Below are positions 47,209 to 57,620 of a DNA stretch of 64,000 bases, piece by piece. Position numbers and translations under genes: made by a program. The stretch comes from an uncultured Microbulbifer sp. (GTDB lineage: Bacteria > Pseudomonadota > Gammaproteobacteria > Pseudomonadales > Cellvibrionaceae): NCBI RefSeq assembly GCF_947498635.1, contig NZ_CANMKV010000007.1, positions 1 to 64,000 on the forward strand, given 5' to 3'. The notes beneath the pieces are model-generated. The model was given only the letters and a program-made list of their open reading frames with translations. It was not told the DNA's origin and did not search any database. The first letter of the stretch is position 1, and every line of letters begins with the position of its first letter.

Positions 47209-48051
47209 ATGCGCGCCGTAGCTGAATTTATTATGCGCGGGCGCGTGCGGGCGGTAGTCCTCACCATGGTGGGGATACCGCTGATAAGCCCGGCAATCCT
47301 CGCTCTGGTGAGCTTGCGCCGCGGCGGCAGCGAAGGCCTGATGGTATTGGCCTGGGCGCTGTTGCCGATCGTCGTTATGGGTATGAGTGGCCATGTGCCA
47401 CCCCTGGTGACCGGCATATCCGCCGGCCATTTCGCCGCAGTATTCTGCGGTGCCGTGGCGCTGCGCAGCCGCCGCTCATGGGTTGCCGCTCTGCTTGCAG
47501 TAACGGCGGCCTCGGCGGTGGGTATACTGCTCACCTCGGCTTTCAGTGGCGGCTTGCTGCAGGGCTTTATGCAGGCGCTTGAAAGCGCCGCGCAACAGCC
47601 CAACACTGTGCCGATGGAAGAGCTCAAGCAGGTGTTCTCAGGCGAGTTGCAGATTACTGGATATCTGAGCCTGATATCGGCGATGAGCGCCACACTGGCT
47701 TTGGTCTTGGGGCGCTACTGGCAGGCGCTGTTGTATAACCCCGGCGGTTTTCGCCAGGAGTTTCATCAGCTGCGTATGCCTCGGTGGCTGGCGGCACTAA
47801 GCATGCTGCTTTGGGTGTTGAGTCTGGTAACCCCAGGCTACGCCTTTTGGGGCGCCGTCATCGCCTTTCCGATGGTGGTGGCGGGCATTGCTCTGATTCA
47901 CTGGCTGGTCGCCAGTCGCGGTTGGGGGATAGGTCCCCTGGTGGCGATGTATGTGATGCTGGTGATCGGTGGCCTGCCCCTGGCTGGATTCCTGTGTGGC
48001 CTGGCTCTGGTAGATAGCTGGATAGATATTCGCGGGCGCTCCACAAAATAG
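47209..48051 (+). CDS. DUF2232 family membrane protein
   Basis: A 280-residue protein with about seven to eight hydrophobic segments across its length. A membrane protein of this kind lies between rpsR and rplI in pseudomonads and relatives. Function unknown; conserved position suggests co-expression with ribosomal genes. Confidence 0.8.
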   Translation: MRAVAEFIMRGRVRAVVLTMVGIPLISPAILALVSLRRGGSEGLMVLAWALLPIVVMGMSGHVPPLVTGISAGHFAAVFCGAVALRSRRSWVAALLAVTAASAVGILLTSAFSGGLLQGFMQALESAAQQPNTVPMEELKQVFSGELQITGYLSLISAMSATLALVLGRYWQALLYNPGGFRQEFHQLRMPRWLAALSMLLWVLSLVTPGYAFWGAVIAFPMVVAGIALIHWLVASRGWGIGPLVAMYVMLVIGGLPLAGFLCGLALVDSWIDIRGRSTK

Positions 48052-48086
48052 GCGCTCTCGCACAATACAAAATTGAGGAAACCGAG

Positions 48087-48533
48087 ATGGAAGTTATTCT
48101 GCTCGATAAAGTAGGCAAACTGGGCAACGTGGGTGACCGCGTTGACGTAAAAGCCGGTTTTGGCCGCAACTTCCTGCTGCCGACTGGTAAAGCAATTCCG
48201 GCTACTGCAGCCAACGTTGCTGAGTTCGAAGCCAAGCGCGCTGAACTAGAAGCCGCGGCTGCTGCCAAGCTGGCAGAAGCCGACAGCCGTGCCACCAAGC
48301 TGGCTGGCCTGGTTGTTACTATCGCTGCCAACGCCGGTGACGAAGGTAAACTGTTCGGTTCTATCGGCACTCGCGACATCGCTGAAGCGATTACCGCTGG
48401 CGGTGTTGAAGTCGCTAAGGCTGAAGTGAAGCTGCCGGAAGGTGCTCTGCGCGAAGTGGGTGAGTACGAAGTAGACGTACAGCTGCACTCCGACGTGACT
48501 GCTGTAGTTAAAGTCGTAGTCGAAGCCGAATAA
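48087..48533 (+). CDS. rplI: 50S ribosomal protein bL9
   Basis: A 148-residue protein, full length: the N-terminal RNA-binding domain [20 protein letters not shown] with [10 protein letters not shown], the connecting helix and the C-terminal domain ([15 protein letters not shown]). Confidence 0.98.
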   Translation: MEVILLDKVGKLGNVGDRVDVKAGFGRNFLLPTGKAIPATAANVAEFEAKRAELEAAAAAKLAEADSRATKLAGLVVTIAANAGDEGKLFGSIGTRDIAEAITAGGVEVAKAEVKLPEGALREVGEYEVDVQLHSDVTAVVKVVVEAE

Positions 48534-48641
48534 GGTTTTGCCGACAAGCAGTTGGTGCCATAGGCGCCAGCCGCGCTACAATCGGGCGCTGTACCCCACC
48601 GGGTCAGCGCCTGTTTTGTTTCTGGTATCCAGTAAAGCCCC

Positions 48642-50084
48642 ATGATCGACGAATATCCCACGCCGCAAGAAGATATCCACAGTGAGGAGAGCTCTCCACT
48701 GCCGCATTCGGTAGAGGCGGAGCAGTCCGTGCTCGGTGGTCTGATGCTTGACCCGGGGCGCATCGATGCCGTTGCTGAGCAGTTGAGTGAAGAGGACTTC
48801 TTCACCGCCAGTCACCGCAAGATATTTGCGGTGATGGGTGAATTGAGCAATGGCGAGCAGCCTCTGGATATCGTTACCCTCGCCGAAGGGCTCGCCAGTC
48901 GCGACCTGCTCGGTGAAATAGGCGGTCCGGCCTATTTGGCGGAGCTGGCCGAAAACACCCCCTCCGCCGCCAATATCGTTGCCTACGCCAAGATCGTGCG
49001 CGAGCGCTCGATGTTGCGCCAGCTGATCGCCGCTGCCGGTGAAATCAGCCGCACTAGCTTCAATCCGGGCGGTCTCGCCTCCGCCGACCTGCTGCAGATG
49101 GCCGAGCGCCGCGTGGCGGAAATCGCCGAAGGGCGCGCCAAAGAGGGCGGCTTTGTCGGTGTGGATACCCTGCTGAAAAAAACCGTCGAGCGCATCGATG
49201 AGTTGTTCAAAACCGAGGGGGATATCACCGGCCTCAGTACGGGCCTCACCGAGCTGGACCAGCGCACCTCGGGTTGGCAGCCGGGCGAACTGGTGATCCT
49301 CGCCGCGCGCCCCTCCATGGGCAAGACTGCGCTGGCATTAAATTTTATTGAGAGCGCCATGCTGGTACAGGAGCGCCCGACTCTGGTATTCAGTATGGAG
49401 ATGCCGTCGGACAGCCTGGTCATGCGGATGCTGTCTTCTATTGGCCGTATCGATCAGGGTCGTATCAGGAACGGCAAGCTGCAGGAAGAGGATTGGCCCA
49501 AGCTCTCCAGCGCCGTACAGAAAATGAAGGGCAAGGCCCTATACATTGACGATACCCCGGCGCTCAGCCCCAGTGAGGTACGCGCGCGCACCAAGCGCAC
49601 GGTACGCGACCACATCAACAAACTGATGCGCGAAAATCCGCGTATGAGCCGCGAGGATGCCGAGGCCAAAAGTTTGCCTGCCATGATCATGGTGGATTAC
49701 CTGCAGCTGATGCAGGTGAAGGGCTCTACCGAGGGACGTACCCAGGAGATCTCAGAGATCTCGCGCTCTCTCAAGGCGCTGGCGAAAGAATATGAGTGTC
49801 CGGTAATCGCCCTGTCGCAGCTCAACCGCGGTGTGGAGCAGCGGCCCAACAAGCGCCCGATGAACTCGGATCTGCGCGAATCCGGAGCGATCGAGCAGGA
49901 CGCGGATGTAATTCTGTTTATCTACCGCGATGAGTACTACAACGAGGACAGCCCGGATAAGGGGTTGGCCGAGCTGATTATCGGTAAGCAGCGTAACGGT
50001 GAGATCGGTACTTGCCGCGCGGCGTTTATCGGTAAGTACACCCGCTTCGATAACTTGGCACCGGAATACTATCAGGGCGAGTAA
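48642..50084 (+). CDS. dnaB: Replicative DNA helicase DnaB
   Basis: A 480-residue hexameric helicase. N-terminal DnaG-interacting domain (PHSVEAEQSVLGGLMLD), linker and RecA-like domain with Walker A ARPSMGKTALALNF, Walker B IMVDYLQLM and the SDLRESGAIEQDADVILFIY motif. No intein. Confidence 0.98.
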   Translation: MIDEYPTPQEDIHSEESSPLPHSVEAEQSVLGGLMLDPGRIDAVAEQLSEEDFFTASHRKIFAVMGELSNGEQPLDIVTLAEGLASRDLLGEIGGPAYLAELAENTPSAANIVAYAKIVRERSMLRQLIAAAGEISRTSFNPGGLASADLLQMAERRVAEIAEGRAKEGGFVGVDTLLKKTVERIDELFKTEGDITGLSTGLTELDQRTSGWQPGELVILAARPSMGKTALALNFIESAMLVQERPTLVFSMEMPSDSLVMRMLSSIGRIDQGRIRNGKLQEEDWPKLSSAVQKMKGKALYIDDTPALSPSEVRARTKRTVRDHINKLMRENPRMSREDAEAKSLPAMIMVDYLQLMQVKGSTEGRTQEISEISRSLKALAKEYECPVIALSQLNRGVEQRPNKRPMNSDLRESGAIEQDADVILFIYRDEYYNEDSPDKGLAELIIGKQRNGEIGTCRAAFIGKYTRFDNLAPEYYQGE

Positions 50085-50153
50085 GCCGCTCCCCGCCTCG
50101 GGTTAAAGCCACCGCCAGCCACGCTATTGGCTGGACACAGGGAGAGTCGCACC

Positions 50154-51245
50154 TTGCTGTCAGAGCAGAAAATTCGCGCCCTGGTGCTGCAGCGCCAGTT
50201 TATCCACAGCCCCTGGACCGAGGGGCTCTCCGGGTTACTAGAGCATTTGGGCGCGCTGCAATTGGATGCCATCCAGCGTATTACCCGCGCCCACCACCAC
50301 CAGCTGTTCAACCGACTACCGCACTACCGCGAGGTACACCTGGCCGAGGCGGAGCAGCGCCGTGAAATTTTTGAGTACTGGTCCCACGCCGCCGCCTACC
50401 TGCCCATGGCGCACTACCGCTACGCGCGTGTGCGCATGGAGCGTATCCGCGCCGGCCAGCGGCATTGGTACGAGAAAAATGCCAAGCTGTGTCGCTATGT
50501 GCTCGACCGGGTGTGTTCAGAGGGGCCGCTGCGCGCCAGCGATTTCGTACGGACCAAAAGCGGTTGGTGGGCGTGGTCCGACGAGAAGAAAGCCTTGGAA
50601 CAGCTGTTTCACGAGGGTGAGCTCATGGTCAGCCACCGCGAGGGTTTCCAGAAAGTCTTTGATCTGCCCGAGCGAATATTGCCGGCAAAATTGCCTACCA
50701 GCGCTGCTTCAGAGCTCGACTACGGCTGTCACTTGGTGCGCACCTTTTTGGGGTGCCAGGGGATTGGTCGGGCTGAGGAAATTGCCTACTTGCGCCGCGA
50801 AGACAAGCCTTTGATACAGCGGGCTGTAGAGGCCATGCTGGCGAGTGGTGAGCTGTCCCCGCTGGGGAAGGAGCTGATATTGACCGAACAGCTGGAACAG
50901 GGGCCCGCTAGGGTATCGCGCAAAGTGCGCCTGCTATCGCCATTCGACCCGTTGATATTGCAGCGCAAGCGCCTGCGCCGACTGTTTGAGTTTGAGTACC
51001 AGTTGGAATGCTATGTACCCGCGGCCAAACGTCGCTATGGCTATTTTTGCCTGCCAATTTTATATGCAGACCGCTTTGTGGGACTGGTGGACTTAAAGGC
51101 CGATCGGGAGGTTGGGGTGTTGCGTATAGAGAGCCTGCATTGGACAGAAAAGCCCGGTACCTCGCTCGAAGCGAGCTTTCACCGGGCTCTTGGGCAGTTC
51201 GCCCGTTTTCACGGGCTGGAAAGCAAAGCGCGGCTTACAGCTTGA
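50154..51245 (+). CDS. Winged-helix DNA glycosylase, YcaQ/AlkX-like
   Basis: A 363-residue protein from the TTG at 50154 with GGGAGAG upstream. HTH_42 family: LGALQLDAIQRITRAHHHQL early, FEYWSHAAAYLPMAHYRYAR, and the late FDPLILQRKRLRRLFEFEYQ with LKADREVGVLRI. Members unhook DNA interstrand cross-links. Family firm; substrate inferred. The 3' end carries a terminator for the convergent gene. Confidence 0.85.
   Translation: MLSEQKIRALVLQRQFIHSPWTEGLSGLLEHLGALQLDAIQRITRAHHHQLFNRLPHYREVHLAEAEQRREIFEYWSHAAAYLPMAHYRYARVRMERIRAGQRHWYEKNAKLCRYVLDRVCSEGPLRASDFVRTKSGWWAWSDEKKALEQLFHEGELMVSHREGFQKVFDLPERILPAKLPTSAASELDYGCHLVRTFLGCQGIGRAEEIAYLRREDKPLIQRAVEAMLASGELSPLGKELILTEQLEQGPARVSRKVRLLSPFDPLILQRKRLRRLFEFEYQLECYVPAAKRRYGYFCLPILYADRFVGLVDLKADREVGVLRIESLHWTEKPGTSLEASFHRALGQFARFHGLESKARLTA
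51145..51188 (-). terminator. Terminator of the DUF6515 gene, inside the 3' end of the glycosylase gene
   Basis: AGCCCGGT/ACCGGGCT outer stem (51151-51158 with 51181-51188) and a nested CTCGCT/AGCGAG hairpin; on the minus strand it ends in TTTTCTGT. Confidence 0.7.
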
Positions 51246-51894
51246 CCACCACATAGACTTCGCGGCCATCGCGTTGGGTGGGCATAAAGTAATTGCCGCC
51301 ATAGCGGTAGTACTGGATGCCGTTAATCATTTCAGCGGTGTAACCCGTTGGCAGAGTCTCCACTACCTGGCCGGGCTGGAAACCGTTGGGGCCAGGGTTC
51401 GGCGTCGTGGGAATGGTTGCCGGTGCCGGAGCTGGAACTGTGACAACTGGGGCTGGAGCGGGAACTACGGCCACCGGTGCGGGAGGCGCAACCACAACAT
51501 AGGAGCGGTTGGCGGGTATCCACTGATAATAAGAGTCGGCGTATTGGTAGTAGGTCAAACCGCCCACCTGTACTGGCACAGCACTTGCTGGCAGAGTCAC
51601 TACAGAGGCGCCCAGCGGCGCACTGACCACCACATAACCCCTGGGGCTGTGGCGATAGAAATGACCACCGTGATAATAATAGGGGCGTCCGCCAACGGCG
51701 ACGCGCACATGCTCTCTGGGCAGTGTCGCGGCGATAAAGCCGATAGAAACACGGGGGCCGCGATAGTGTCCACGGTGGTGGTGGCGGTGATTGTCCCCAC
51801 GTTCGTATCCACGCGCATCGGCAGATGGGCTAAAGGCAAAGGCCGCCAGTGCAATGAAGGCACCGGCGCCCAGAACTAGGTTCAGTTTATTCAC
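51235..51894 (-). CDS. DUF6515 family secreted protein
   Basis: A 219-residue protein from the GTG at 51894 (GGAGAGACT upstream). Signal peptide NLVLGAGAFIALAAFAF to about ADA, a His/Arg-rich stretch (GDNHRHHHRGHYRG), then repeated short beta units with GGxxYYxxGxxFY and LPASAVPVQVGGLTYYQYAD, a Pro/Ala/Val linker and one more unit. Paralogue of 57621-58355. Envelope location likely; function unknown. Confidence 0.8.
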   Translation of the reverse strand: MNKLNLVLGAGAFIALAAFAFSPSADARGYERGDNHRHHHRGHYRGPRVSIGFIAATLPREHVRVAVGGRPYYYHGGHFYRHSPRGYVVVSAPLGASVVTLPASAVPVQVGGLTYYQYADSYYQWIPANRSYVVVAPPAPVAVVPAPAPVVTVPAPAPATIPTTPNPGPNGFQPGQVVETLPTGYTAEMINGIQYYRYGGNYFMPTQRDGREVYVVVKL

Positions 51895-52004
51895 AGTCTC
51901 TCCAGCGAAGTGATTACTCACATCTGCATACTAACCCTTATCCTGACAGCAAAGACAGGTGAATTGGTTAAGAATTGTCAAAGCGCTGGAGTGTGGAGGA
52001 TTGG

Positions 52005-52883
52005 TCAGCGATTGCGCTGGATAATACCCATCAGCTTGTACATCAATTGTGCAGCGGCGAAGTCATAGGCGTGAAAGCCTTCAATCGGCGCAAATTCCAG
52101 CACGTCGAAGCCGATAATCTCTCTTTGCCGTGCAACAGATTCGAATAGATTGAGGGTCTGATACCAGCCCAGGCCTCCGGGTACTGGGGTGCCGGTGGAC
52201 GGGAAGACCGAAGGGTCCATGCCGTCGATATCCAGGGTAAAGAAGACCTTTTTGGGGAAGTTATCCGGTAGCTGGAATTCCTGCACGTTGTTGGGCACCA
52301 GCTGGTGGGCATCCAGGAAGCCTACGTCATAGTCCTTGCGCGCCTGCACTTCCTCTTCGCAGTAGGCGCGGATACCCAGCTGGAACAGCGGCACGCCGGC
52401 CTCCACGACCAGGCGCATCACGCTGGCGTGGCTGTGTTTGTAGCCCTCGTAGCGATCGCGCAGATCGGCATGAGCATCAATTTGAACCACGCCGAAGTCG
52501 GTCTCCCCGGCGTCCAGCAATCCCTTGATAAGGCCCCAGGTCACCGAGTGTTCACCGCCGATACCTACCGGCATCTTACCCAGTGCCAATACCTCTTTGG
52601 TGGCTGCGGCGATATTGTCCATCACCTGTTCGGCGGGTGCCGATACCGTTACCGGTGGCCGGGTGTAGATACCCAGTTTGCAAGGTGAGGAAAAATTGTC
52701 GTAGGTCTCCAGCTGCCAGGAGGCTTCGAGAATAGAGGCCGGGCCCTTGCCGGTGCCGCCGCCATAGGAGACGGTTTCTTCATAGGGGATGGGAATAATA
52801 TGGAAAAGAGCATCTTCCGGCTTGGGTTGCTCAATCTCGGAGCCGAGGAAGATGGGGTAATCGTTTTCTGGCTGCATCTGCAT
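52005..52883 (-). CDS. speB: Agmatinase
   Basis: A 292-residue ureohydrolase converting agmatine to putrescine and urea. Mn-binding residues are visible in GIGGEHSVTW, QIDAHADLRD and FTLDIDGMDPS. Last gene of the polyamine operon. Confidence 0.93.
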   Translation of the reverse strand: MQMQPENDYPIFLGSEIEQPKPEDALFHIIPIPYEETVSYGGGTGKGPASILEASWQLETYDNFSSPCKLGIYTRPPVTVSAPAEQVMDNIAAATKEVLALGKMPVGIGGEHSVTWGLIKGLLDAGETDFGVVQIDAHADLRDRYEGYKHSHASVMRLVVEAGVPLFQLGIRAYCEEEVQARKDYDVGFLDAHQLVPNNVQEFQLPDNFPKKVFFTLDIDGMDPSVFPSTGTPVPGGLGWYQTLNLFESVARQREIIGFDVLEFAPIEGFHAYDFAAAQLMYKLMGIIQRNR

Positions 52884-52945
52884 ATCCTCTGGCGATGGGG
52901 CGCTTGCGCGGCCCGCCGCCCGTATCTGTCTGGGTTGGGTTGGAC

Positions 52946-54139
52946 TCAGGAGAGACGATCCTTGAAGTCCTCGTAGCCGAAGCGTTTGATTATCTTCAGG
53001 TCGTCAGTATCCGAGTTCCACAGGGCGATGGCGGGCAGGGGGATGCCGTTGAAGGTGTTGGTTTTTACCATGGTGTAGTAGGCCATTTCCTCGAATACCA
53101 GGCGTTCCCCCACCTTGAGTGGATTGTGGAAACTGTACTCGCCGATGCTATCGCCGGCCAGGCAGCTCTGGCCGCCCAGGCGATAGGTGTGGGGCAGCTC
53201 GCCGGGGCGCGCGGCGCCGGTAATTTGCGGGCGGTAAGGCATTTCCAGTACATCCGGCATATGGCAGGTAGCGGAAGCGTCGAGAATGGCTTGGTTTTCG
53301 CCGTTCCAGGCGGTGTCCACCACTTCTGACACGAGAATGCCGGAGAATAGGGAGATAGCCTCGCCGGGCTCCAGGTAGACCTGCACATCGTATTTGCCGG
53401 CGAAAGCGCGCACGGCCTGGATCAGTTCTTCCACCTGGTAATCGCGGCGGGTAATGTGGTGGCCGCCACCGAAATTGATCCACTCCATCTGCGGAATCAG
53501 GTCGCCGAACTTCTCTTCCACCGCGGCGATGGTGCGCTGTAGCGGTTTGAAGTCCTGTTCACACAGGGTGTGGAAGTGCAGGCCACTGATGCCCTCGAGG
53601 GATTCGCCGGCAAACAGTGAGCGCACAATACCGAGGCGCGAGCAGGCTGCGCAGGGATCGTAGAGATCGGTGTGACCCTCGGAGTGCTCGGGGTTGATAC
53701 GCAGGCCGAAGCGCAGCCCCGGGCGCTGCTTTTGCATCTCCAGGCACAGCGCCCGGTAGCGCTTCCACTGGGCGAAAGAGTTGAAAATCACATGCTGAGC
53801 GAATTGCAGAATCTCGCGTAATTCGTCTTCTTTATAGCCGGCGCTGAATACGTGTACTTCTTTGCCCTGATCGCGGCCGCCGTATTCCTCAAAGCCGAGT
53901 TTCGCCTCGAAGAGGCCGCTGGCGCAGGTGCCGGACAGGTACTCTGCGACGATATGACCGGTGCTGAACATGGAAAAGGCTTTGAGCGCCGCCAGCACCT
54001 TGGCACCAGAGCGCTTTTGCACATCGGCGAGTAGAGCGAGGTTGTCGCGCAGGGCCGTTTCGTCAACTACGAAACAGGGCGAGGGTACGCGGTAGGGGTC
54101 GAAGTGGCCGAAGTAGTCAACGCGGGGAGTGAGGTCCAT
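52946..54139 (-). CDS. nspC: Carboxynorspermidine/carboxyspermidine decarboxylase
   Basis: A 397-residue PLP enzyme of the alanine-racemase fold from the ATG at 54139. PLP Lys in VLAALKAFSM, substrate-side features in INPEHSEGHTDLYDPC and GGQSCLAGDSIGEYSF. It decarboxylates carboxyspermidine (or the nor form) to the final polyamine. Confidence 0.93.
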   Translation of the reverse strand: MDLTPRVDYFGHFDPYRVPSPCFVVDETALRDNLALLADVQKRSGAKVLAALKAFSMFSTGHIVAEYLSGTCASGLFEAKLGFEEYGGRDQGKEVHVFSAGYKEDELREILQFAQHVIFNSFAQWKRYRALCLEMQKQRPGLRFGLRINPEHSEGHTDLYDPCAACSRLGIVRSLFAGESLEGISGLHFHTLCEQDFKPLQRTIAAVEEKFGDLIPQMEWINFGGGHHITRRDYQVEELIQAVRAFAGKYDVQVYLEPGEAISLFSGILVSEVVDTAWNGENQAILDASATCHMPDVLEMPYRPQITGAARPGELPHTYRLGGQSCLAGDSIGEYSFHNPLKVGERLVFEEMAYYTMVKTNTFNGIPLPAIALWNSDTDDLKIIKRFGYEDFKDRLS

Positions 54140-54208
54140 GGGGGGCAATATATCCTGCTGCGCGGGATGGGCGCGGGGCCCATCCCGAGGGGTGGAAAAG
54201 TGCGGTGT

Positions 54209-55402
54209 TTACCGGAAGGGTTTATCCAGCCAGGTTTCCTGCCAAGGCAGGCCGTACTGGTTCAGATCGTCCATAAAGGGATCCGGATCCATCTGCTCCA
54301 TATTCCATACACCCGGCTTCATCCACTTGCCTTCCAGCATCATCTTGGCGCCGATCATCGCGGGTACGCCGGTGGTGTAGGAGATCGCCTGGGACTGAAC
54401 TTCTTGGTAACAATCCTGGTGATCGCAAGTGTTGTAGACGTAGTAGATCTTCTCTTCGCCGTCTTTGCTGCCGCGGATAATGTTGCCGATGCAGGTCTTG
54501 CCTTTGGTTAGCGGGCCCAGGCTGGCGGGGTCCGGCAGAAGTTCTTTGAGGAACTGAATGGGCACGATCTGCTGGCCCTGGAATTCCACTGGCTCAATGC
54601 CGGTCATGCCGACGTTTTGCAGGACCTCCAGGTGCTTCAGGTAACTGTCGCCAAAGGTCATCCAGAAGCGTGCACGCTCGATTTCTGGGAAGTGCTTGGA
54701 CAGGGATTCCAGCTCCTCGTGGTACAGCAGGTAGATATCCTTGTCGCCGATACCCTCGGGGAAGTTGAAGACGCGCTTTTCTTCCATGGGCTTGGTGGTG
54801 ATCCACTGGCCGTTTTCCCAGTAGCGACCGTTGGCGGTGATCTCGCGGATATTGATTTCCGGGTTGAAGTTGGTGGCGAACGGCAGGCCGTGGTCACCGG
54901 CGTTACAGTCGAGAATATCCAGGGTGTGGATACGATCGAAGTGGTGTTTCTTGGCGTAGGCGGTAAATACGCTGGTGACACCGGGGTCGAAACCGCTGCC
55001 GAGCAGGGCCATCAGGCCGGCTTTCTCGAACTTCTCCTGGTAGGCCCACTGCCACTTGTACTCGAACTTGGCCTCTTCCGGCGGCTCGTAGTTGGCGGTG
55101 TCCAGGTAGTGCACGCCGGTTTCCAGGCAGGCATCCATGATGTGCAGGTCCTGGTAGGGCAGGGCCACATTAATTACCAGGTCCGGCTTTACTTTCTCGA
55201 TCAGCTTGACCAGTTCGGGTACGTTGTCCGCATCGACCTCGGCAGTATCGATTTTGCGCGGTAGCATTTCCGCAATTTTGTCGCACTTGCTCTTGGTGCG
55301 GCTGGCGAGGGTGATATGTTCAAATACTTCCTCAACCTGGGCGCACTTGTGTGCGACCACCTGGCCGACGCCGCCGGCGCCGATGATCAGTACGTTGGCC
55401 AT
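54209..55402 (-). CDS. Carboxynorspermidine/carboxyspermidine dehydrogenase
   Basis: A 397-residue saccharopine-dehydrogenase-like protein with the Rossmann motif LIIGAGGVGQVVAHKC and the family segments NVALPYQDLHIMDACLETGV and GFDPGVTSVF. It joins aspartate semialdehyde with putrescine (or diaminopropane) by NADPH-dependent reduction. 69 bp separate it from genes on each side. Confidence 0.93.
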   Translation of the reverse strand: MANVLIIGAGGVGQVVAHKCAQVEEVFEHITLASRTKSKCDKIAEMLPRKIDTAEVDADNVPELVKLIEKVKPDLVINVALPYQDLHIMDACLETGVHYLDTANYEPPEEAKFEYKWQWAYQEKFEKAGLMALLGSGFDPGVTSVFTAYAKKHHFDRIHTLDILDCNAGDHGLPFATNFNPEINIREITANGRYWENGQWITTKPMEEKRVFNFPEGIGDKDIYLLYHEELESLSKHFPEIERARFWMTFGDSYLKHLEVLQNVGMTGIEPVEFQGQQIVPIQFLKELLPDPASLGPLTKGKTCIGNIIRGSKDGEEKIYYVYNTCDHQDCYQEVQSQAISYTTGVPAMIGAKMMLEGKWMKPGVWNMEQMDPDPFMDDLNQYGLPWQETWLDKPFR

Positions 55403-55471
55403 AAAGATCTCCTTAGTCTGCGGCGTTGACCGCCGCTATCGTCTTAAAGGCGCTGGCGCCTAATTTTTAAC

Positions 55472-57394
55472 TTATTTTTCAAAATAGGTGTAACCGCTCA
55501 TGCTGGCGGTGTAAGTGTGCAGTATTTGCTTGCGCTGGGCCGCGGTAATCAGCCCCTGCTTCACGGCGCGTTCCGCCAGTTGGCGGAAGCGCTCAAACAG
55601 CGCTTTAGGTTGGTATTCTACGTAACTCAATACATCGGAAATACTGTCGCCGTGAATTTCACGGCTGAAGTCGATACTGCCGTCTTCCTGTATGCGCACG
55701 CTCACCACATTGGTGTCGCCGAACAGGTTGTGCAGATCGCCGAGGGTCTCCTGGTAGGCGCCCACCAGGAAGGTGCCGAGAATATAGTCCTCGCCCTTTT
55801 TAAGTTCGTGAAGGGGCAGGGTCTTTTGTTCTTTTTCATGGCCGATAAAACGGTCGATCTTGCCGTCGCAGTCGCAGGTAATGTCGGCAATGATGGCGGA
55901 GCGGGTCGGCGCCTCGTCCAGGCGGTGGATCGGCAGTAGTGGGAACACCTGGTCGATAGCCCACATGTCCGGGATCGATTGGAATACGCTCACATTGGCG
56001 TAGTAGATATCCGAAAGGACCTCCGGCAGCGCCTGCAGATCCGCGGGTATGGCCTCGGCCTCATCCAGCAGTGCCCGAATTTCCTGAGCGCCCTGCAGGA
56101 ACAGGTTTTCCGCATTGGCGCGCTCGCGCAGGCTCACCTGGCCGTGCAGGTACAGGGAGCGCAATTCGTCGCGGTAGTAGAGGGCATCGTTATAGCTTTC
56201 CTGCAGGTTTTTCGGGGTGATACTGCGCACCGCGTCCTGCAGGTTGAGCAACATCTGGTGGTCGCCATCACTGATCTTGGTGTGCTCCAGCTCTACCGGT
56301 TCGAAGCGGGTGGTGTCGAGCACATCGAATAAAAGTACCGAGGAGTAAGCCACGGTGGCGCGACCGGACTCGGTAATAATGACCGGGTGGGCCACGCCCT
56401 CGCTGTCGAGGGTGCCCATAATGGCTTCCACCACATCCACGCAATACTCGTCTAAAGAGTAGTTTTTCGAGTGGGTATAGTTGGTTTTGGTGCCGTCGTA
56501 GTCCACCGCCAAGCCACCACCCAGGTCCAGGTACCCCATGGGAGCGCCCTCCTCTACCAGGTCGGCGTAGTAACGGCAGGCTTCCAATACGCCTGTGCGG
56601 ATATCGCGAATATTCGGCACCTGTGAGCCCAGGTGGTAGTGCAGCAGTTTGAGGCAGTCGAGCATATCGTGACTGCGCAGCTGGTCGACCATGGCGATCA
56701 GGTCATTACTGCCCAGGCCGAAAATACTGCGGTCGCCACTGGTTGCGTTCCAGTACCCGCCGACTTTGGAGGCGAGCTTTACCCGCGCGCCGATATTGGG
56801 GCGCACCTGCTCGCGCTCGGCACAGCGAATAATGGTTTCCACCTCCGAGGGGGTCTCCACCACGAAGAAGATCTGTACACCCAGACGCTGGGCCTGTAGA
56901 CCGAGGTTAATAAATTCCTCGTCCTTGTAGCCGTTACACACAATCAGGGATTCGGTGTTATCCAGAATGGAGAGTGCCGCGATGAGCTCGGCCTTGCTGC
57001 CTGCTTCCAGGCCATGATTAAAGCGTCGACCGGCACTGGCGATCTCTTCGATTACCTGGCACTGCTGGTTCACCTTTATGGGGAAAACCCCGCGAAACAC
57101 GTTGCCGTAGCCGCAGTCGTCGATGGCGCGGGCAAAGGATTCATTGATGCGGGCGATCTGTTCGTCGAGCAGGTTCTCAATACGCAGTAACAGCGGCATG
57201 CCCAGGCCGCGCTCGGTGGCGCCTCGGGCGATTTCCATCAGGGATACGCTGTGGGATTTGCCGTTTGGGCCTTCTACCAGTACTGAGACTTCACCGTTTT
57301 CATTCAAGTCGAAATAGCCGGCGCCCCAGTTGCGGATGCCGTACAGTTCGGCTGAATCTTCGCAGGTCCAGTTTTTTACTTGTTGCTGTTTCAT
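55472..57394 (-). CDS. speA: Biosynthetic arginine decarboxylase
   Basis: A 640-residue PLP enzyme. PLP Lys in RGVFPIKVNQQ, active-site region LGGGLAVDYDG, and the C-terminal SMSGYTYFEK. It converts arginine to agmatine, the first step of the operon. Confidence 0.97.
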   Translation of the reverse strand: MKQQQVKNWTCEDSAELYGIRNWGAGYFDLNENGEVSVLVEGPNGKSHSVSLMEIARGATERGLGMPLLLRIENLLDEQIARINESFARAIDDCGYGNVFRGVFPIKVNQQCQVIEEIASAGRRFNHGLEAGSKAELIAALSILDNTESLIVCNGYKDEEFINLGLQAQRLGVQIFFVVETPSEVETIIRCAEREQVRPNIGARVKLASKVGGYWNATSGDRSIFGLGSNDLIAMVDQLRSHDMLDCLKLLHYHLGSQVPNIRDIRTGVLEACRYYADLVEEGAPMGYLDLGGGLAVDYDGTKTNYTHSKNYSLDEYCVDVVEAIMGTLDSEGVAHPVIITESGRATVAYSSVLLFDVLDTTRFEPVELEHTKISDGDHQMLLNLQDAVRSITPKNLQESYNDALYYRDELRSLYLHGQVSLRERANAENLFLQGAQEIRALLDEAEAIPADLQALPEVLSDIYYANVSVFQSIPDMWAIDQVFPLLPIHRLDEAPTRSAIIADITCDCDGKIDRFIGHEKEQKTLPLHELKKGEDYILGTFLVGAYQETLGDLHNLFGDTNVVSVRIQEDGSIDFSREIHGDSISDVLSYVEYQPKALFERFRQLAERAVKQGLITAAQRKQILHTYTASMSGYTYFEK

Positions 57395-57573
57395 GGCGCC
57401 TTTCCGTTGATCTGTGGCGGGCGCGAATCTTGGGCCCAGCAGGGCTGGAAAGCAATAACTATAGATAAAAAAACGCTATTTTTTACCGGTTAAAAAACTA
57501 AATATTTATTCGGTTTTTTGTGGGTTTCCTCGCCCTTTCCCGCTATTGAGTTTTTGTTCAGATTTTAGCGAAG

Positions 57574-57600
57574 AAATAAAAAAGCGGTCCGAAGACCGCT
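57574..57600 (-). terminator. Terminator of the second DUF6515 gene
   Basis: Minus strand AGCGGTC-TTCG-GACCGCT followed by a T run: a perfect 7-bp stem with the stable UUCG tetraloop, 20 bp after the stop. Confidence 0.92.
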
Positions 57601-57620
57601 GAAGCGAGGGGGGATAAGCG

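Noticed and set aside
47858..48805. 315-codon minus-strand frame over rplI and the start of dnaB
   Set aside because: Shadow of two conserved genes; composition is Ser/Pro/Thr-rich as expected from antisense reading.
51190..51879. 229-codon plus-strand frame opposite the first DUF6515 gene
   Set aside because: Antisense shadow; the minus-strand gene has a signal peptide, ribosome site, terminator and a paralogue.
54617..55264. Long plus-strand frame of 215 codons opposite the carboxyspermidine dehydrogenase gene
   Set aside because: It is a shadow of a GC-rich gene; the minus-strand product has a clear Rossmann motif and family match.
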